A stretch of DNA of 64,000 bases. It comes from Pseudomonas mucoides (GTDB lineage Bacteria > Pseudomonadota > Gammaproteobacteria > Pseudomonadales > Pseudomonadaceae). Location: NCBI RefSeq assembly GCF_015461845.1, contig NZ_JACOPW010000002.1, positions 1,116,001 to 1,180,000 on the forward strand, in the 5' to 3' direction. Made by a program: the position numbers and the translations under genes. Positions within the stretch are counted from its first letter, which is position 1; the number at the start of each line of letters is the position of its first letter. This document shows, piece by piece, positions 45,763-54,110 of the stretch. The notes under the pieces were generated by a model. The model ran no database searches, was not told the DNA's origin, and saw only the letters and a list, made by a program, of their open reading frames with translations.

Positions 45763-46212
45763 ATGAAACTCTGTCCCCCCCTGTCAGCACTATTGATCAC
45801 AGCAAGTCTCTTCGGCTGCACCCACTCATCAAACCCGTCAATGAATCTTCCTTTGACAGCGACCCAGAGGAACCCCGGTCATACCGCCACGACCACTTTG
45901 ACTGGCGAAGGCAATCAAACCAACTTTGACTTCTACATAACCGGCGTTCCAAACGGAACCATCCTGCCCCCGCGCCTCTACACCTTCATCAACAAAGGTA
46001 GTTGCCAGCAACCCGGGCCTGCCGCGTTCGCCATGAACGATAAGGTCAATACCGAACCCAATGCGGGGACCGGCGGATGGACCTTTTACAGAAGCGCGCC
46101 GATAAAAATGCCAGACCTGTTATCTGGCAAGTACTCCATTGTCGTGCGTACTTCACCCGAGGATGGCAGCGCCGATATTTTCTGTGGCGATGTGGCGCAC
46201 GCGACTCGATAA
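45763..46212 (+). CDS. small lipoprotein of unknown function
   Basis: A 149-residue lipoprotein. The signal peptide ends in SLFGC, so the Cys is acylated, and the following Thr/His suggests outer-membrane sorting. The mature part contains TLTGEGNQTNFDFYITGVPNG and GKYSIVVRTSPEDGSADIFCGD with two Cys that may form a disulfide; it looks beta-rich. The start at 45763 follows TGGAGG. It lies between the LysR and arylsulfatase genes on the same strand. No family is recognised. Confidence 0.75.
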   Translation: MKLCPPLSALLITASLFGCTHSSNPSMNLPLTATQRNPGHTATTTLTGEGNQTNFDFYITGVPNGTILPPRLYTFINKGSCQQPGPAAFAMNDKVNTEPNAGTGGWTFYRSAPIKMPDLLSGKYSIVVRTSPEDGSADIFCGDVAHATR

Positions 46213-46529
46213 AGCACCTCTAGTCACTGTTGAGTCGAGTCGAGTCGAGTCGGGCTGTATGTGGCGATTGTATTCTTGGTTGGGATTTATTCGGGTTGTA
46301 ATCCTGGCGTTACATACACCACCCCAACATCGCAATCGCCCCGTCTACTTGAAAAAAACGCACTAGACTTTTCCTGCGCCTGTATCTGCGGAGGGTCATA
46401 TCACAAGGGGAAAATGATTCTGTACGCAGAACCTAGGCTAATTGCTCGGTGGTCAATGCACCAAGGGTCAATGTTGTTGTGCACTCATCGCCCGGTTGCC
46501 AGCACCATGAAACAACGAGGAATCCTGGT
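46213..46529. other. gap between lipoprotein and arylsulfatase genes
   Basis: This 317-bp stretch is AT-richer than its surroundings and holds no protein gene that I can support. It contains a short tandem repeat of GAGTC, four perfect copies at 46232-46251. It should include the promoter of the arylsulfatase gene. No regulator site is obvious. Confidence 0.5.
46232..46251. repeat. pentanucleotide tandem repeat (GAGTC)4
   Basis: Four exact consecutive copies of GAGTC, 20 bases after the lipoprotein stop codon. Copy number could vary by slippage. The unit length is not a multiple of three, but the repeat is outside the coding sequence. Confidence 0.9.
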
Positions 46530-48188
46530 ATGAAACAGCTATCGGATCGTTTCAGGCTATCTATAGTGTTTGCTGCGCTTTTGTCATTCAACGGACTGGC
46601 CCACGCGGCCCAAACGGAAAAGACCAACATTCTGTTTATCGTCTCCGACGATACCGGCTATGGCGACCTGGGCCCCTACGGCGGTGGCGTCGGTCGAGGC
46701 ATGCCCACGCCGAGCATCGATCAGTTGGCGGCAGAAGGTGTCACTTTTTACTCGTTTTATGCCCAGCCCAGCTGCACACCCGGTCGCGCGGCCATGCAAA
46801 CCGGGCGAATCCCCAACCGTAGCGGCATGACGACCGTGGCCTTCCAGGGCCAGGGCGGTGGTCTGCCCGCCGCCGAGTGGACGTTGGCATCGGTGTTGAA
46901 AACCGGTGGCTATGACACCTATTTCACCGGCAAATGGCATTTGGGCGAAGCCGACTATGCGCTACCCAACGCGCAGGGTTATGACGTGATGAAATACGTC
47001 GGCCTGTACCACCTCAATGCCTACACCTACGCTGACCCGACCTGGTTCCCCGACATGGACCCGGAAACCCGCGCCATGTTTCAACGGGTGACCAAGGGCG
47101 CGTTGTCCGGCAAGGCGGGTGAAAAACCGGTCGAGGAATTCAAGATCAACGGCCAGTACGTCGACACGCCTGTGGTTGACGGCAAGCCCGGCGTGGTCGG
47201 CATTCCGTTCTTTGACAACTACGTCGAAAAAGCCGCGCTGGAGTTTCTCGACACCGCGGCCAAATCGGACAAGCCCTTTTTCATCAACATCAACTTCATG
47301 AAAGTGCACCAGCCCAACATGCCGGCACCGGAGTTCATTCATAAGTCCATGTCCAAGTCCAAGTACGCCGACTCGATCGTCGAACTCGACACTCACATCG
47401 GTCGGATCATGGACAAGCTCAAGGCGCTCGGCCTGGATAAGAACACGTTGGTGGTTTACACCACGGACAATGGTGCCTGGCAGGATGTGTATCCGGATGC
47501 CGGTTACACCCCGTTCCGCGGAACCAAGGGCACGGTGCGTGAAGGCGGTAACCGCGTGCCCGCCATTGCCGTCTGGCCAGACAAGATCAAGCCAGACACC
47601 AAAAACCACGAGTTACTCGGGGGCCTGGATTTGATGGCCACCTTCGCCTCGGTTGCTGGCGTGAAGTTGCCCGAGAAAGATCGTGAAGGTCAGCCGATCA
47701 TCTTCGACAGCTACGACATGACCCCCGTACTCACTGCCAGTGGCCCTTCTCCACGCAAGGAGTGGTTCTACTTTACCGAGAACGAATTGTCGCCGGGGGC
47801 GGCCCGTGTCGGGAACTACAAGGCCGTGTTCAACCTGCGCGGCGACGATGGCGCAGTAACCGGTGGTCTGGCGGTGGACTCCAACCTGGGGTGGAAAGGC
47901 GCCGAAAAATATGTCGCCACCGTGCCGCAAGTCTTCGATTTGTGGCAAGACCCGCAAGAGCGTTATGACCTGTTCATGAACAACTTCACCGAGCGCACCT
48001 GGACGATGGTGCCGATCACGGCAGCGATCATGAAGCTGATGAAAACCTACGTCGATTACCCGCCACGCAAACTGCAAAGCATGGGTTATGACGGGCCGAT
48101 CGAACTGTCGCAGTACCAGAAATTCCAATACGTACGTGATGCGCTGAAAAAAGAAGGCATCAACTTGTCGATGCCAAACGGCAACTGA
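46530..48188 (+). CDS. exported arylsulfatase (type I, formylglycine-dependent)
   Basis: A 552-residue sulfatase of the alkaline phosphatase superfamily that hydrolyses sulfate esters. The signal peptide ends in LAHA. The metal-binding Asp40-Asp41 (IVSDDTGYGD) and the signature Cys82-Thr-Pro-Gly-Arg86 (SCTPGRAAMQTGR) are present. Cys82 must be converted to formylglycine by a maturase that is not encoded in this window. Further core segments are KWHLG and the second metal-site segment VVYTTDNGAW. The start at 46530 follows GAGGAA. It is followed by a hairpin and a convergent AraC gene. The substrate may be an aryl or other sulfate ester. Confidence 0.92.
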   Translation: MKQLSDRFRLSIVFAALLSFNGLAHAAQTEKTNILFIVSDDTGYGDLGPYGGGVGRGMPTPSIDQLAAEGVTFYSFYAQPSCTPGRAAMQTGRIPNRSGMTTVAFQGQGGGLPAAEWTLASVLKTGGYDTYFTGKWHLGEADYALPNAQGYDVMKYVGLYHLNAYTYADPTWFPDMDPETRAMFQRVTKGALSGKAGEKPVEEFKINGQYVDTPVVDGKPGVVGIPFFDNYVEKAALEFLDTAAKSDKPFFININFMKVHQPNMPAPEFIHKSMSKSKYADSIVELDTHIGRIMDKLKALGLDKNTLVVYTTDNGAWQDVYPDAGYTPFRGTKGTVREGGNRVPAIAVWPDKIKPDTKNHELLGGLDLMATFASVAGVKLPEKDREGQPIIFDSYDMTPVLTASGPSPRKEWFYFTENELSPGAARVGNYKAVFNLRGDDGAVTGGLAVDSNLGWKGAEKYVATVPQVFDLWQDPQERYDLFMNNFTERTWTMVPITAAIMKLMKTYVDYPPRKLQSMGYDGPIELSQYQKFQYVRDALKKEGINLSMPNGN

Positions 48189-48199
48189 TCAAACAGGCG

Positions 48200-48241
48200 A
48201 AACAGGGCGGCTTCATCAGAGGCCGCCACTTCGCCCTGTTT
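48200..48241. terminator. hairpin between arylsulfatase and araC genes
   Basis: AAACAGGGC (48200-48208) and GCCCTGTTT (48233-48241) form a 9-bp stem. An alternative inner stem GGCGGC/GGCCGCC lies within it. It is placed exactly between two converging genes and is probably a shared terminator. Confidence 0.7.
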
Positions 48242-48263
48242 GACCCTAGCGAGCCGTCACGGC

Positions 48264-49220
48264 TCATGCCGATTGTCTGCGCCAAGTGCCAGGGGATGTG
48301 CCGAACTGGCGCTTGAAGGCGCGACTGAACGCGGCTTCGGATTCGTAGCCGACGGCAAAGCCGATCTGCGCCACATTACCGCGACCCTCGCGCAGCTGTT
48401 GAGCCGCCACGTGCATACGCCAGAGGGTCAGGTATTGCATCGGTGGCTGTCCGACCAATGCCGTGAATCGCTCCGCAAACACCGAGCGCGACATGCCCAC
48501 CTCCTGAGCCAGGGCTTCTGCCGTCCAGCTGTCGGTTGGCCGGGCATGGAGCAGCGCCAGTGCGCGCCCAATGTGCGGGTCTCGCAACCCTGCCAGCCAG
48601 CCGCGCCGCTCCGCGGGGAGGCTGGCGACATACTGGCTGACGGCCTCGACAAACAACAATTCCGAGAGCTTGGCGATGACCGTTGTCGAGCCGACGCGCC
48701 CCGCCGCTATCTCACTGACCGCGAAACGGAAGGAGCTTTCGATCCAGGCGCCCGAAGCCGTCGCGCGCAAGTCCAGTTTCAACAAGGATGGCAGCGACGA
48801 CAGCAACGGACTGAAGGGCGTTTCAGAGCCGAGGAATCCGCACAATAACTGTGTGGCCTCGCCGCCCCCGCCGCAGTTGATCCGTGAAATCGCGCCGACT
48901 TCCGGCGGCTGGATAACGTCCTTCACCAGCATGGGCTCAACGCTCAGGTCGCTGCCAAACGAATGAGCGTCATTGCGCGGAAGCAGCACGAGTTCGCCGG
49001 CCCCCACGTCGATGGCGGCACCACCGTCGATGCTTATTTGCATGTGCCCCGCCGCGACAAAATGCGATGACATGACGTGTCGGGGCGCCGCCAGGAACGG
49101 GCTGCAGTCATCCGCCGAGAGCCTGCCGTTAATGCACCAGGGCGCGGTGAGCTCCGCCTCGAGGAACACCCCTCCAGACAGCCGAATCACTCGCAAAACA
49201 TCAGAAAGCGCATCCAGCAT
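48264..49220 (-). CDS. AraC family regulator (cupin_6 type)
   Basis: A 318-residue activator. An N-terminal cupin-like sensor is present (about residues 10-170, LVLLPRNDAHSFGSD). It is followed by a double helix-turn-helix (about residues 215-315, LAQEVGMSRSVFAERFTALVGQPPMQYL and IGFAVGYESEAAFSRAFKRQFGTSPGTWR). It converges on the arylsulfatase and is divergent from the diiron oxygenase gene, with 180 bp between their starts. The divergent arrangement makes the oxygenase/MAPEG pair its likely target. Confidence 0.87.
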   Translation of the reverse strand: MLDALSDVLRVIRLSGGVFLEAELTAPWCINGRLSADDCSPFLAAPRHVMSSHFVAAGHMQISIDGGAAIDVGAGELVLLPRNDAHSFGSDLSVEPMLVKDVIQPPEVGAISRINCGGGGEATQLLCGFLGSETPFSPLLSSLPSLLKLDLRATASGAWIESSFRFAVSEIAAGRVGSTTVIAKLSELLFVEAVSQYVASLPAERRGWLAGLRDPHIGRALALLHARPTDSWTAEALAQEVGMSRSVFAERFTALVGQPPMQYLTLWRMHVAAQQLREGRGNVAQIGFAVGYESEAAFSRAFKRQFGTSPGTWRRQSA

Positions 49221-49400
49221 GTGCCAACCCTCCCTTCCGGAGCCCGGAGCAGGTAATCAGGCGTACGGGGCATTCACGGCCGCAAAGGCGACACCTAGAT
49301 TAGCACCAACGCGGACCCGGCGACCGAGACGAGCCCAGAGGCTCACCCATGGCGAAGGGTTCCGACGTCAACCGTAGCGGCCCCACAGCAGGAGATCGAT

Positions 49401-50354
49401 ATGAATACCCTCACGACCATACCCGGCCCGGATTCAGGCAATGCCGCCCGTTATGCGCAAATGGTCAGATCATCGAAAAAATCGGAATGGCAGATCGATC
49501 GCGATTTGCTCCGGGACCGTCGTTTCGACTTCTCGCGCAAATTCCTGCCCGACGGGCTGTCGCAGATCGACCGCCTGACCTTTCTCGCCGCGGACGAGGC
49601 GCGCCTGCTCAGTCAGATTCAGGGCCGGACCTACGCGTACCTCTTTGGCCTGGTCGAGCGTTTTATCAGTGCCAAGATGCTCGATCAGGGGCGCGCCCAT
49701 GTCTTTGATGATCAGCTCGCCCTCGAAGCGCTGGTGCGTTTTTCCAACGACGAGATCAAGCACCAGGAGCTGTTCCGGCGCATGGAAACAATGCTGGACT
49801 CGCGCTTTCCCGCAGGCTATCGCCAAGTGGCCGATGCCAACGATGTGGCGCGTGCGGTACTGGCGGCCAGCACCTGGTCGGTGCTGGCGCTGACCTGCCA
49901 TATCGAGCTGTTTGTACAAACGCACTACACGAAAAGCATCGCCCCGCGCGAGGAGTTGTGCCCGCTGTTCAAGGACGTCTTCAAATTTCACTGGAAGGAT
50001 GAAAGCCGGCACGTCGTACTCGATGAACTGGAGTGGAAGGCCGAGCACGCGAAACTCACGCCGGACGATTGCGACCAGGCGGTGAATGACCTGATTGCGC
50101 TGGTAGGCGCCGTCGACGCCATCCTGCAGGCACAATCGGCCGCCGATGCCGAGTACTTCATTGGCAATGTGCCCAGATCGCTCAGTGCCGACGAGACCGC
50201 GCACATCAAGGCCGGCGTGCTGGGCGCCTACCGCTGGCAATACATTATTTCGGGCGTGCAGCATCCCCACTTTGGCCGGCTGCTGACAAGCATGACCACG
50301 CCCGCACAGATGGCCAGGATTCAGGCCGCACTGGCACCGATCATGAGCCACTGA
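49401..50354 (+). CDS. AurF/CmlI-like diiron oxygenase
   Basis: A 317-residue helical ferritin-like protein. The seven-ligand pattern of arylamine N-oxygenases is seen: Glu86, Glu118-x-x-His121 (NDEIKHQELF), Glu169 (HIELF), His197, Glu201 and His204 (FHWKDESRH). The spacings (32, 3, 48, 28, 4 and 3 residues) are close to those of AurF, whose extra His gives a 3-His site. AurF and CmlI oxidise amines to nitro compounds; related proteins have other or unknown substrates. The start at 49401 follows AGGAG. A MAPEG gene follows 80 bp later, and an AraC gene is divergent. There is no biosynthetic cluster around it, so a stand-alone oxidation or detoxification role is possible. Confidence 0.8.
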   Translation: MNTLTTIPGPDSGNAARYAQMVRSSKKSEWQIDRDLLRDRRFDFSRKFLPDGLSQIDRLTFLAADEARLLSQIQGRTYAYLFGLVERFISAKMLDQGRAHVFDDQLALEALVRFSNDEIKHQELFRRMETMLDSRFPAGYRQVADANDVARAVLAASTWSVLALTCHIELFVQTHYTKSIAPREELCPLFKDVFKFHWKDESRHVVLDELEWKAEHAKLTPDDCDQAVNDLIALVGAVDAILQAQSAADAEYFIGNVPRSLSADETAHIKAGVLGAYRWQYIISGVQHPHFGRLLTSMTTPAQMARIQAALAPIMSH

Positions 50355-50434
50355 GTGACCGCGCGCGACCGACTGCCCATCGGCCGCGCGCTGCGCGATA
50401 ACGTGCTGACAGCGATCTGTGGAGGATGGCGGCC

Positions 50435-50896
50435 ATGACGATACCGATGTGGATGCTGCTGGGATTTGCGACCTGGACGTTGCTGCTGTTGATGGCCACC
50501 GTCGGCGTGTATCGCTGGGGCGCCATCCTGTTCTCGAATGTGCCGATCGCCTCTTTCCGCAGCGATCAACTCGAAGGCGAGGACTGGTATCGGCGCGGAA
50601 CCAGGGCACACGCCAACTGCGTGGAAAACCTGCCGGTCTTTGCCGTCATCGTCTGGATGATTTCAGCCCTCGACATCAACGGGCCTGCGGTGAACTACTT
50701 GAGCCTGTGCGTGCTGATCGCTCGCGTGTGCCAATCGCTGGTGCACGTCTGCCATGTGCAAACCGATGCCTTCGTGGCCGTTCGGTTTACTTTCTTTAGC
50801 GTTCAGTTGCTCTGCTTTCTTGCGCTCATTGTCATCGCCGCCGTTCATGGCGGCGAAATGGCGCTCGACTTGACCCATTATTTGCATTCGTCCTGA
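50435..50896 (+). CDS. MAPEG family membrane protein
   Basis: A 153-residue integral membrane protein with four hydrophobic segments. The family signature RGTRAHANCVENLPVFAV includes the Arg/Asn/Glu residues that bind glutathione in eukaryotic members (leukotriene C4 synthase, microsomal GST). Bacterial members may be glutathione transferases or peroxidases. The start at 50435 (MTIPMW) has GGAGG 9 nt upstream, whereas the ATG at 50426 is part of that site. It follows the diiron oxygenase and is probably co-transcribed with it, which suggests conjugation of an oxidised product. That link is inferred. Confidence 0.85.
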   Translation: MTIPMWMLLGFATWTLLLLMATVGVYRWGAILFSNVPIASFRSDQLEGEDWYRRGTRAHANCVENLPVFAVIVWMISALDINGPAVNYLSLCVLIARVCQSLVHVCHVQTDAFVAVRFTFFSVQLLCFLALIVIAAVHGGEMALDLTHYLHSS

Positions 50897-51010
50897 CCAC
50901 CGTTTGCATCGGAATTGACCCGCACGCTTTGTAGTGGCGATGAACACTGAACGAATTTTATCCGAGGCGTAGCGCCAGCCAAAAAGCAGCGTGGCGCCGC
51001 TGTTTTTGAA

Positions 51011-51535
51011 TCAAGGTTGCTTGCGGAAGAACAAGGTGATCTGGCCTACCTCCACCCCGAACTTGGTCATGAACGAGCGATTGATCAGGGTGTTCTTGTC
51101 CATAAGGTACATCCAGTCGTCTAACTGAACCTCATACTCCTTGCCATCCACCGGTAGCCTCAGCACGTAATTCCAGCGCAGTGTATTGCCTGCCACCTCA
51201 CCAAGCGCCTCGCCCACCACGTCGCCAGCGGTTCCGCGCCACTGACTGGAGCCAACCGGGGTTAACGTCCACACTCGTTTTTGCTTCGTACCGTCGCTGT
51301 ACGTAAATGATTCGTCGAGTATCAGCCTGCTACCTTCGGAGTGGCCAATGATCTCCACGTGGAAGCGCTTGGCGACCATGCCAGAACGCTTTTGAAACAT
51401 GCCCCAGGCTTCAACCCGCCCCTCGAAGAATTCTCTCAACTCAAGCTTGGGCGTCTCCTGGCTGTAGGTTTGCACATCCACCCGGCTGCAACTGGCAAGG
51501 CCAATACACAGCAGCAGTATCCCTATCTTCAACAT
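51011..51535 (-). CDS. DUF3833 family lipoprotein
   Basis: A 174-residue lipoprotein with a signal peptide ending in GLASC. The DUF3833 segments are REFFEGRVEAWGMFQKRSG, VWTLTPVGSSQWRGTAGDVVG and VGQITLFFRK, with a conserved LDDWMYLMDKNTLINRS block. It is beta-rich and probably lipocalin-like, which is a guess. The start at 51535 is 6 nt after GAGGAA, and the stop of the upstream chalcone-isomerase-like gene lies 19 bp before it. The two genes form a pair that often travels together in gamma-proteobacteria. No function is established. Confidence 0.85.
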   Translation of the reverse strand: MLKIGILLLCIGLASCSRVDVQTYSQETPKLELREFFEGRVEAWGMFQKRSGMVAKRFHVEIIGHSEGSRLILDESFTYSDGTKQKRVWTLTPVGSSQWRGTAGDVVGEALGEVAGNTLRWNYVLRLPVDGKEYEVQLDDWMYLMDKNTLINRSFMTKFGVEVGQITLFFRKQP

Positions 51536-51554
51536 GCGCATTTCCTCAACGGTC

Positions 51555-52106
51555 TCAGGGTTTAGCTGCACCCAGCAATTGGGCGCGCAGCTCCGGGTTA
51601 CGTGTTCGGGGGTCAAGCCATATCGAAAAAAAAGCTTTGGCGAACGCGACATCTCTCACCACATGCCGAAGGTGCTCACCGACGTAAAAACGTGCGCCTT
51701 CTCCAGGCATATAAACGCCGGTGATGCGGTCACCGGCACGCACATCGACAAACGCTTGAAACATCTCCGACTCCCAGCGGGCCATGAGCTTTGAATTCAC
51801 AGTGTTGGGCGACAGGCGACGGATTTCCTTGATGCTGGCCTCCACCAGATCATCGCGACTAATGGCGCGACTGTAGGTCAGCTCCAGCGCAAAAGGCGCA
51901 TCCGCATCCAGCGTTTCACCGGCAATGAGGCGTGAGCTCCAGAACTGCGCGCTGTAAATGGAAAACCCGAATACGCGCATCTCGCCGTAACCCAGCCGAC
52001 GAGCATTGGGAACAGCCTCGCGCCAATCAGCAAAGAGTTCTGCGCTTTGGAGCATCAGAACAAAACAGATAGCGTGGTGGATTAAGCGGCCCGTCTGCCT
52101 GGTCAT
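51555..52106 (-). CDS. exported chalcone isomerase-like protein
   Basis: A 183-residue protein with an N-terminal signal peptide (AICFVLMLQSAELFA). The mature part matches the bacterial chalcone-isomerase-like domain: RVFGFSIYSAQFWSS, FALELTYSRAISRDDLVEASIKEI and GVYMPGEGARFYVGEHL. In bacteria this fold is usually non-catalytic for flavonoids and of unknown role; binding of lipids or other hydrophobic ligands is suspected. It is 19 bp upstream of the DUF3833 gene on the same strand and probably in one transcript. Confidence 0.83.
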   Translation of the reverse strand: MTRQTGRLIHHAICFVLMLQSAELFADWREAVPNARRLGYGEMRVFGFSIYSAQFWSSRLIAGETLDADAPFALELTYSRAISRDDLVEASIKEIRRLSPNTVNSKLMARWESEMFQAFVDVRAGDRITGVYMPGEGARFYVGEHLRHVVRDVAFAKAFFSIWLDPRTRNPELRAQLLGAAKP

Positions 52107-52622
52107 GCAAAGCCCTCGAAATGACTCAATAGGCGCCCTTAAAAGTTATACCAAATAATTATTTTGTACAGCTATCGTCTCAAACTCGACGGCACCCACA
52201 AGAACGGCCACCACCGCCCTCGGCCAAATGACTTGATTGACACGCATTCGAACGCGATCTGCGCCTAAAAAAGAGGTGAGCGACAGGCACAATGTCACGA
52301 AAAGAGTCCACCCATGAGGGGTACCAGGGGTTGGCTTTGGCACGCATTAATGATGCCGGCAGCGTCTTCTGGCGATCTGGAGGTCAGCAACAGGTGCTGA
52401 AGCGGCCATTGTCAGTTGGCTTTTTAGGCCTGCCTTGCACAAAACATCTACAAACTTATCCAGTACGTACAATAAAAAGCAGAGGGGAGTTTCCAATGAA
52501 GGATTGCGCGTCCTTCACGCTTTCCAGCCACTCATGAAGATCGACAGCCATAGGCAACCTGGCATCAATGTAATGGCGTTTGAATGCGCAAAGGGAGGAT
52601 AAGTCCTTAATCGCAAGCGAAC
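52107..52622. other. 516-bp gap without a supported gene
   Basis: The stretch between the chalcone-isomerase-like start and the end of the TPR gene has low coding character and is AT-richer in its middle part. Open frames exist on both strands, but none has a good ribosome site or recognisable similarity. It should carry the promoter of the chalcone-isomerase/DUF3833 pair. I see no repeat, RNA gene or gene relic that I can support. Confidence 0.5.
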
Positions 52623-53387
52623 TCAACCGCGCACCAAATAAGCCCCTGAAGGAACCCGATCCCGCAGTTTCTTGCATTTGCCGGGTGGGGGCTGATGCCC
52701 CGGCGGGCGACCAGGAAACCAGATTCGGCATTTACCCGGTGGCGGCATGTGGCCGCGTGGAATCTCAAGTTCATCGTAGGCGGGCTCTGGCTCGACGGAA
52801 GTCATTTGCCCCGCTCCTACGGGCTGAAATCTGCCTGCCGTCGGTGAATCCGATGCCACATCTGCCTGTGCGCGGGCGAAGTTGCCCGCGTCACGCCCAG
52901 TGTCTGCAACCGATTGCTCAACCGCCGCCCTCTGCGCTTCGCGGCGCCGTTGGGTCTCCGCTTCCAGCGCTTGCCGCACTGCGACCTGATCGTCTTTGGC
53001 AGTGGGTGGAATACCCGAAGATTGAGCCTGTTGCGCCGCCTGAATCAGTTGGAAGTTGCGGTTGCGCAACTCGACGTTGCGCCCGACCCGCAGGTTCGAG
53101 CGCGCCGCCAAAGTTTCAGCCTGCTGGTATTGCCCCTGCTGAAGACGCAACACACCGAGGTAATGCAGCGTCGCGGGATTGTTCGGCTGGATATGCAGGG
53201 CACGCTCCAGCGTGGCGGCGGCTTGGTCCAGTTGGCCATTTCCATACTGCTGCGAGGCTGTTTCGATCAGGGCGGTGGATGCGCTGTTGCTTTGCGCGGT
53301 CGCACTTCGCTCGGCAGCAACCGAACAAAACGACGCGACAGCGCAGAACACCAGGATGAGGCCGGGCAGAAAACACGTGGTTGGCAT
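52623..53387 (-). CDS. exported TPR protein with cysteine-containing C-terminal motif
   Basis: A 254-residue exported protein with a signal peptide ending near SVAA. Tetratricopeptide helices lie about residues 38-110 (IETASQQYGNGQLDQAAATLERAL, NPATLHYLGVLRLQQGQYQQA). An Ala/Gln-rich coiled region of about 80 residues follows. The C-terminal tail contains two copies of GH-x-PPPGKC, each followed by basic residues, and ends VPSGAYLVRG. I recall this tail from small exported pseudomonad proteins. Its two Cys could form a disulfide or bind metal. It is divergent from the DWRR-repeat protein gene. The function is unknown. Confidence 0.75.
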   Translation of the reverse strand: MPTTCFLPGLILVFCAVASFCSVAAERSATAQSNSASTALIETASQQYGNGQLDQAAATLERALHIQPNNPATLHYLGVLRLQQGQYQQAETLAARSNLRVGRNVELRNRNFQLIQAAQQAQSSGIPPTAKDDQVAVRQALEAETQRRREAQRAAVEQSVADTGRDAGNFARAQADVASDSPTAGRFQPVGAGQMTSVEPEPAYDELEIPRGHMPPPGKCRIWFPGRPPGHQPPPGKCKKLRDRVPSGAYLVRG

Positions 53388-53657
53388 CAGGGGCGGACTC
53401 GGCAGAACTCGGAAGGCACTGCCGTTAAACAGGCCACAGCGCTGCTCGGCGTTTGCGATACAGGGCGGCTATTGACCGGGCCAACACCCTGAAGTTCCTG
53501 CTGCGACGGGGGCTATTTAAACCACGGCCCTTTAGAACTTTTCCCTATTTATCGGTCTATCTGGATAGGCTCATTCGCTCGGTCAGCCCTGCCCCCGCAG
53601 GCTTGCCTCGGCCAATTGGCCACATGCCCAATGTTCAATCAGAGGTTGTCTTCGCTC

Positions 53658-54068
53658 ATGAAATTCAATGTCCCACGGATGGTGCTTTTCGGCCTGTTCG
53701 CGTTTGCGGCAGTGAGCTCGGCATCAGCCACACCGATGAAAACCTCAACCCCTGTTTTCGCCACTGAAGTCACCGCCGTTCAGGTGCCTGCCCAGTCTGC
53801 GGAGAACCCTTGGCCGAGCCTGGCCAGCATGGCCGGCCAGCAGACGGGACCGTTACTTGCCCATGACGACCGATATTGGCGTGACGGCCGTTGGCACGAT
53901 CGTAGAGACGACTGGCGCCGAGACGATTGGCGCCGGGACGACTGGCGCAGAGATAATTGGCGCAGAGAGCAAGCCCGCCGAGAAGCGGACCGTCGTGATT
54001 GGGAGCGCCGCCAGGATCGCGCCATGCAGCATCGTTACGAGGACGAGCACCGTTACTATCGTCGCTAA
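53658..54068 (+). CDS. exported Arg/Asp/Trp-repeat protein
   Basis: A 136-residue protein with a signal peptide (VPRMVLFGLFAFAAVSSASA). After a short linker it has a highly charged C-terminal half with four tandem RRDDW-type repeats, then an Arg/Glu/Tyr-rich tail ending HRYYRR. No catalytic motif is seen. It resembles small basic exported proteins of unknown role found in pseudomonads. The start at 53658 was chosen because it gives the signal peptide; ribosome site recognition is weak. The coding DNA contains a 15-bp tandem repeat. Confidence 0.72.
   Translation: MKFNVPRMVLFGLFAFAAVSSASATPMKTSTPVFATEVTAVQVPAQSAENPWPSLASMAGQQTGPLLAHDDRYWRDGRWHDRRDDWRRDDWRRDDWRRDNWRREQARREADRRDWERRQDRAMQHRYEDEHRYYRR
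53906..53965 (+). repeat. 15-bp in-frame tandem repeat
   Basis: Four consecutive 15-bp units (53906, 53921, 53936 and 53951) with 1-3 differences each encode RDDWR-type pentapeptides. The first two differ by one base. The unit is a multiple of three, so copy-number changes would keep the frame. Confidence 0.85.
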
Positions 54069-54110
54069 ACAACAAGCGTAGCGGTCGCTGAAATACAGGG
54101 CTGGGGATAG

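Noticed and set aside
46232..46251. GAGTC tandem repeat as the start of a CRISPR array or iteron origin
   Set aside because: The unit is only 5 bp, without spacers, and occurs four times. No cas or rep gene is present.
52107..52622. Open frames of 65-91 codons in the gap before the TPR gene
   Set aside because: No ribosome sites, no similarity, and overlapping frames on both strands; I see no support for a gene.
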